DNA of 64,000 bases from Ascaris suum (lineage: Eukaryota; Nematoda; Chromadorea; Rhabditida; Ascarididae), in assembly GCA_013433145.1 (NCBI GenBank), contig CM024170.1:1133214-1197213 (forward strand). Direction: 5' to 3'. Of this stretch, positions 58,201 to 64,000 are shown piece after piece. How positions within the stretch are numbered: position 1 is the stretch's first letter; the number at the start of each line of letters is the position of its first letter. Both the position numbers and the translations under genes were made by a program. Below the pieces are notes generated by a model, which was not told the DNA's origin, did not search any database, and was given only the letters and a program-made list of their open reading frames with translations.

Positions 58201-61200
58201 GATAATAAAATTATCTGATATACTCATCCGAGAAGTTAAAAGGGGCCATTATTTACCGTTTCATTTCATTGACAGGAAGCTCACTGAATAGACGAAAAAG
58301 TTCCTTCAAGACTTGTTTTGATCTTTCGGGACTCCTGTAGTACAAACGTTAGAATATTTTAAAGAGCACAAACTATGCTGCTACAACGAATACCAAATAG
58401 TCGGACAATGCACAAATATAACTGATGACATTTTAAATAACTATGAGAAAACAATTACTAAGTGACCACTGAGAAACGAAGATTGCCAATGTTACGTGCT
58501 GTAACTAGTCTACTTCCGTCACGCAAGTAAGCACTAGCAGATGCAAACAGCATATTTAGAAACGCTTCCAGAAAATCCAATTGGAGTTGAAAAAATTTCT
58601 TTCTGTTTAAATTTCAGCAACAGGCAACATTTTTTAAACCGAACTCCTAATTACTCAAACCTAGCTCTTCCTCCTCCCTGCCAGTACCCTCATACTTCCA
58701 CCCATTCAATTATGTTTTTCGTGCATTGTGGTTTCTACCACTATCACATAAACAAAATGACGTCGGTAACAGATGGAATGGGTTTGCACCTACATATTAC
58801 TTTCCCCTCCTAATTCTCTCTTAAGGGACTTACAATTGCAATGAAAATATTCCAAAGCTATACCGATGCAAAGATAGTTCCTTTTGGAGGATCGGGAAGT
58901 GCAGGACACGTGCTGAGACATTGAATCGGCTGCAGTCCTTTTTTGCCGGTTACAGTATTTCTCCACTTATCGGGACCGCCCTCGCAAACAAACTTCACTG
59001 CGCCTTGGTCGCGCTCTTTTTGAGTCTCCATTACGTAGCCTCTAATTTAAAGAATTCGTCAATGCACTGTTTACGATAAGAAGACTGCAGTGCCAGGAGT
59101 AGCTTAATAGAACTTGATAACTTCATAAACTAGAAGGGAACGAACATTCATCCCCTCCACCCCCTTCCACCCTATAAAGCACTTTCAGTCGTTCCGTAAA
59201 ATATGGTCGTCGTTGACAGTACTACCTCAGTGTTCAAGAACATACCTTTGGGCACATGTACTAACAAAGGTAGGTGAATAAACCAGTAAAGTTTGAAAAT
59301 GCTAAATGAATTCAGAGCAGGAACCACACCAAAACATAAATGTTGACAATGGAGTCGTATCAACCATGAACAGCTTAAAGGAAGAACAAAGTAACATAAA
59401 AAGGCTTAGCAATAACAACTGCTAAAAATATAAAAACTTAAAGATTCCTCTACCACCCCCAAACATGCTGATTTCGTGTTTAGACAACCTCGTGGTTTCG
59501 AGTTCACGACAACCACGCAGCTTTATAAAAACCAAAAGCAGCTTTATACAAAGAGGAGCCACACAGGTAACTTAATTTGTAAACCAAGTTCACGAATTTA
59601 TCTTCATTTTCTAGACTGCGCGATATGGGTCACCATCGCCATTTCCACTCGCCCAAATCCCATCCATAAAGCAGCAAATCTAAGCCGTGCACTCGAATAA
59701 GTCTCATGACAATTTCCATGATTATTTGTCTAAAGCAAACACTCACCATTAATGCATTTGAGAGTAGCCTCAGCTCCTCGCTTCACAAGCTTTTTCTCAG
59801 AAACAAAGATCTGCAAAAGATTAAAAATAGCTTTTAAAATGCGTCCAATAAACTGCTATTTCGGGATTGTATCCGATGTGTTTTCAAAGAACGCCACAAA
59901 CACTAATGAATTTCAATAAATGGAACTTTTTTTATCTTCCACAGGTAAATCCTTCCTCCATCCTCAATTGGACGCGTCCATTACGCATATTTCATTCATC
60001 GAGCCTTTTTTCAACCACATGTAGCAAACGATAAAGTGAAGGAAGTGATTCCCTCTGTTTATTCTGCGACCATTTCTTAACAATTTTGAAAGGATATCGA
60101 GATATTGCATACATACTGTTCAGGAATTCATAGGAAAAAAAAATGAAATCCTTGAAAACTGTTCACAAAAAGGACGGAACTTTTCACTTCAACCTTGTAG
60201 ATTCACCTCCAATTTAAATCCTTTTATTCAATTCCCCAAACACTTAACATATTTCCACAACAAGCAATACCAACTTTTTTTTCCAAAAAAAGGAGAGTAT
60301 GCAAATGAATTCGTAGAAAAAAAAACTTACGATGTTGGTGGATGAGATTTGAGTGACGAAAGCAGCATTTTTCATCTCGTTGCTGGAGATCATCTCACAT
60401 CCGGGTAAACATGTCAATGGAGTCGCATTTTTACTTCCATCCATCTCATTCACCCAACCATCATTACCTCCCGCACATTTTAATTTCTGTACGCCAGTTC
60501 CTGCATCGAATGCTCGCATGTTTTTCGGATAATAATCTGTAATCTCGACTTATAAGTCAATAGCATTACACGAAAATGCTACTTAATTCATGGAATAGTC
60601 GTCATATTCAAATGACGATCAATAAATAAAAGCGTTAGAACTTAAAGAAATTAGAGCAATAAATGAAAATTTAAAGCAACGTTATACATATACTCTCGAA
60701 TTAACCATCAAAATTTCCATAATGAGGGCAATCTTGATGAGTATCGCTCGCTGGCTTCGTCGTATTAATTCTTAATGGCAGTCATTTTAATTAAACTAAT
60801 TTAACTGAAATTCATTAGTTTCCTAGTGGTGATTATTTAATGGCGTCTTCACGAATATAAATTAAACGTCCTACCATACGAAGATGATATGCGGAGTTCT
60901 AATTAACCGAGCGACTCCTTATCAAGGCAAATTGTATCCTTCTCGTCTCAATCCAGGTAAGAGATCAAAACTCCCAAATGAGCTCTAATGCACGTTTGCT
61001 TGAATGATTTCACCTACTAAAACGACCTTTTTTGGGCAAATGAAAAGAGAAGAAACAGAATTACCTCTCTGAGCGTTTTCAAGTGGGCAAATGAGAAGAA
61101 ACTCTTTTCAAATGGAGTTAATATAAGTCTAACGTTCATCCAACTTATACAATCGCTTCTGAAATTTCCTTATACAAAGAAAGGTTAAAATGTTTATAAC

Positions 61201-64000
61201 AGCTCACTCGGTTTGCAACGGATCTCCAGCGTACATCCTTTGGGTATCTTGCCTTTTTGAAGAATGCAACGAGTTTTGTCGAAGATAATATCGCTATCGG
61301 ATGTATTAATCGGATCACATCCTTCAGCACCACTCTTTTGGCATGGATAAGGTCTCGCCTGGAAACATTTTACTTGCTTCACTCCCATGAGTGCAACTGC
61401 TATCGTGCTCTATCAATATTCTCGTTCAACGTGCTAATGGAAACACATGGCAAAAATTGGGCTATAAGTTTTATAATTTGATAATGCTTAATTGTTGCTA
61501 AGTTGTTGTTCCATTGCACTTTTAGCTGACCACCGTAAGGTATGCAATCCAGTCAATGTATTCGCATCGCGGAGATAAATACTGATCAAGTGCAGCAAAA
61601 GCCTGCATTCCGATACCAAAAACCGAAAACGACAAGCAATTTAATTTATTCCGTGGAATTTCCCATAAACAGCAAAGAATCGTCGCCGCGTATATATATA
61701 GGAGTTTTCGCCTCTCTACCAGACGAAGGTTTCAGAGCAAAATTTCGGTTAAGCCCTTCTCCATGGACCACATCTATATCGTAGAAGCTATGGTCGCCCG
61801 CAACCAGTTCTTTTTTAAGGAATGTTAGAAACCATACGATGACAGCCTGTAGTATAATACGAGATTCAGAGCGGGTCCCCCTAGTCAAACAAAAAAATTT
61901 ACGTTGAAGGCTCCTGTGGTCATATCACGATAGCCAGATGCACCTCCGGAGCAATATACTTCCTGTTGTTTATCTTTGGAATAAGGCGTTGATGCTGGAT
62001 ATTCGTACCCTGAATGGACCTGCCTTTGTCAATGTGCCGCCACCAACGTAAATGACTCAATTCAACCTATAGGCTTCTCTCCGTACTCTCTTCCAGGAAA
62101 AAACTGTTTGTTGAGTCTGCTAAACAACAACGGTCAAGGGAAGTGCCATCTGTGCAAGGTATTTTTCTACCGCGTCTACGTTTCTTACGCCAAGCATGCT
62201 GCAAATAAAAACTTGAATCTTGCAAAAAGCTTCAAAAAAGAAAGTCAGTTTTAATGATCCAACATTATCATCGTACCCGACATCGACAACGATGATGAAG
62301 CTGAGCGCATTTTTCTCGTTACATTTTGCAAAAATTAACTGTTTCTAGCCAAATACTTATATGACACATAATTCCATGGAAACGAACGCTTTGATACAGA
62401 ACTTACTGCTCTTTGTGGAAGGTACAGGTACCTGTTGCTTTCAATAAAACATGCTCGCGGGTACGGGGAAAACTTGAGCGTTATTCAGTGTTAAACTTTC
62501 AGAAAACACCAAATAAAGACTCGTGTTTGAATACAGAGCAAATAAAGTGCGGAAATATGCAAGAAGGGGCGGAAAATTCCCACGGCATTTTGAAGATCTA
62601 TTCAAGCAGCTCCTGCTTTTGGATTAAGTCTTTACTTCCAACTCCCCTCGCTCTTCGCTCTCTTTACTGGTAACATTTATTTTTCAACTTCAACTGAGTT
62701 CACTACTTCAGAAAATAATTTCGCCACTAGTGGTATTTATTTCTAATAAATGCAGCTCACTTTTTGCCTCTCCACTGAGAATAATGAACTGACTTCTTTA
62801 AAAACCTTACTCTCTAGATCTACTGCAGTTTTTAAAACTTCTTGTACTACTTTGTCAAAGAAAAAAAGGTATTTTGAATAATCAAACAGTTTATGATATT
62901 ATAAACTTATATGTAATCGAGAATCTTTTGGTTATAAACTAATTACAGAAGGACAGCAAATGAAATTTTTATTAAAAGGGATGAACAGAGTGATAAAATT
63001 TATACATTTTTAGGCAATTCAAAAAACAAACTTAAATTCAATCCAACAACGGTATTTATAAATTACCATCATCTCCTAGTGAACAACAAAGAACCCAGAA
63101 TATGATTCAAATCCAAAAATCCAAAAGCCCTTTCTCGCTACTCACTCGGATTTGTGCCAACAAAGATATTGCAATAAAAAAAAAAAAATGGTATCCTAAC
63201 TTCAGACGGCATGCCGCATAAAAAGATGATAATAAAATTTTCAACAACCTTCAGCGCACTGGAAAATATAAATAGCGCCTGGCATGATATGGTCGACGCC
63301 ATCGAAGGAAACCTTCAATTTCGGCTGGTTCTTAATAAGTGTTCCCTCAGGCATAGTTTTCACCTCAGCACATACCGCTTCGCAACCACCTGGCTTCGCG
63401 TTCGTCCGACCAGTCGCTGAAATATTTCCTTTCGCCTAGGCAACCATGTTAGGTCCCACCATGCCACAAGCTTTCGAGCCTTGGGAGTGAACCTTTGCAA
63501 AAAATTTTGAAACTTTTAAAGATGAAGTTGAATATTGTTCCACTCGTCGCTTTATGGCCTAACGATAACGGAGGAAATTTCTTTAAATATGCAAATAAAA
63601 AAATCGCATTGGAGCACGCGTCGATAATAAGCGTCTCCACCTCATTATCACTCAATAGACAACTAGTGAATCACAGCAATTGACCTTATTAAGCCAATTA
63701 GGAAAAACTTACCAGCGAACGGTTAGAAAAATCTACCATAATAAATTAGCAGGTGAAAATAAACCGGAACAAATAAACGAATGCAAATTTGATGCGGTGC
63801 ACCAAGATTCTTTCAGTACCTTTTAGGCTATCATCATATATAGAACTCGAATTAGTTTTCTAACTAAATCACTTACAATATAGTCTAATGTCACTCTTTT
63901 ATGCGTTAATTTCCGTCTGTGAAGCACTATTCATTTGAAAACCACTTAATTTAGCTGCAACGTACCTAGATTCAACCAGCCTTCCGATCCACCCCTGCAC
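54493..64000 (-). CDS. tandem sushi (CCP) domain extracellular protein, partial
   Basis: Eleven phase-consistent exons on the - strand: 63966-64000 (cut by the window edge), 63249-63416, 61903-62009, 61208-61358, 60331-60536, 59747-59810, 58864-59039, 57950-58025, 56818-56936, 55700-55853 and 54493-54744. They encode at least five tandem sushi modules. Typical pieces are CPALPDPPKGTI (first Cys), YEFKCAKG then GYHYP around the second Cys, VQKLKCAGGNDGWVNEMDG (third Cys and Trp), and TPLTCLPGC (fourth Cys running into the next module). Every module is cut by a phase-1 intron just after the second Cys, as is common in CCP genes. Sushi arrays act outside cells in adhesion, synapse scaffolds (LEV-9 in C. 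elegans) or complement control; the role here is unknown. The start, signal peptide and 3' end are not seen. One acceptor (before 55853, AATTAAG) is weak. Confidence 0.85.
55053..55067 (-). repeat. 15-base C run in a CCP-gene intron
   Basis: Uninterrupted C on the + strand between exons 55700-55853 and 54493-54744, so G lies on the gene's sense strand. Confidence 0.9.
55147..55222. repeat. AT dinucleotide run, 76 bases
   Basis: Pure AT, in the same CCP-gene intron as the 15-base C run. Confidence 0.95.

Noticed and set aside
60710..60765. possible extra CCP exon (DTHQDCPHYGNFD on the - strand)
   Set aside because: Joining 61208 directly to 60536 gives the conserved Cys-x-x-YYP junction in phase; including this piece would disrupt the module.

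Overview
The window is eukaryotic and looks like nematode nuclear DNA. Coding sequence is split into short exons with TTTCAG-type acceptors. Five gene starts sit a few to a few tens of bases downstream of an unpaired acceptor, as expected for spliced-leader trans-splicing. Several non-coding blocks look to me like dispersed repeats of strongylid (hookworm-type) nematodes; that species-level hint is recollection and inference, not something computed.

Layout. 0.5-0.8 kb (+): last exons of an unrecognised Arg/Glu-rich gene. 1.0-3.3 kb (-): complete four-exon centrin-like EF-hand protein. 6.2-11.4 kb (-): complete seven-exon eEF2-lysine methyltransferase (EEF2KMT/FAM86). 12.4-13.0 kb (-): two-exon LYRM1-like LYR-motif protein. 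13-16.4 kb: minisatellite-like and dispersed repeats with two orphan coding-like segments. 16.4-20.4 kb (+): complete four-exon TXNDC9, followed by a perfect 17-bp hairpin. 20.4-25.3 kb: repeats and one candidate membrane-protein first exon. 25.3-26.9 kb (-): a Zc3h12a/NYN-type ribonuclease-like protein in essentially one long exon. 27-33.7 kb: repeats, including a decayed mariner transposase fragment. 33.7-39.3 kb (+): a small acidic protein with GW/WG motifs. 39.3-53.8 kb: T/G-rich on the + strand like an intron-rich transcribed region, with several isolated exon-like segments that I cannot chain into a gene. 53.85-53.95 kb: a 100-base assembly gap beside (AT)n. 54.5-64 kb (-): a large extracellular protein of tandem sushi (CCP) modules, open at the right edge and without a found 3' end.

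The genes do not form one pathway. Four are housekeeping: eEF2 methylation, a mitochondrial LYR protein, a CCT-chaperonin cofactor and a centrin. The NYN nuclease and the GW/WG protein are of a kind linked to RNA silencing or decay, but their proximity is not evidence of a shared system. The most distinctive observations are two co-varying subtypes of sushi module, the constant orientation of long G tracts relative to transcription, a 60-bp duplication that copies a splice donor, and the diverged nuclease active site.
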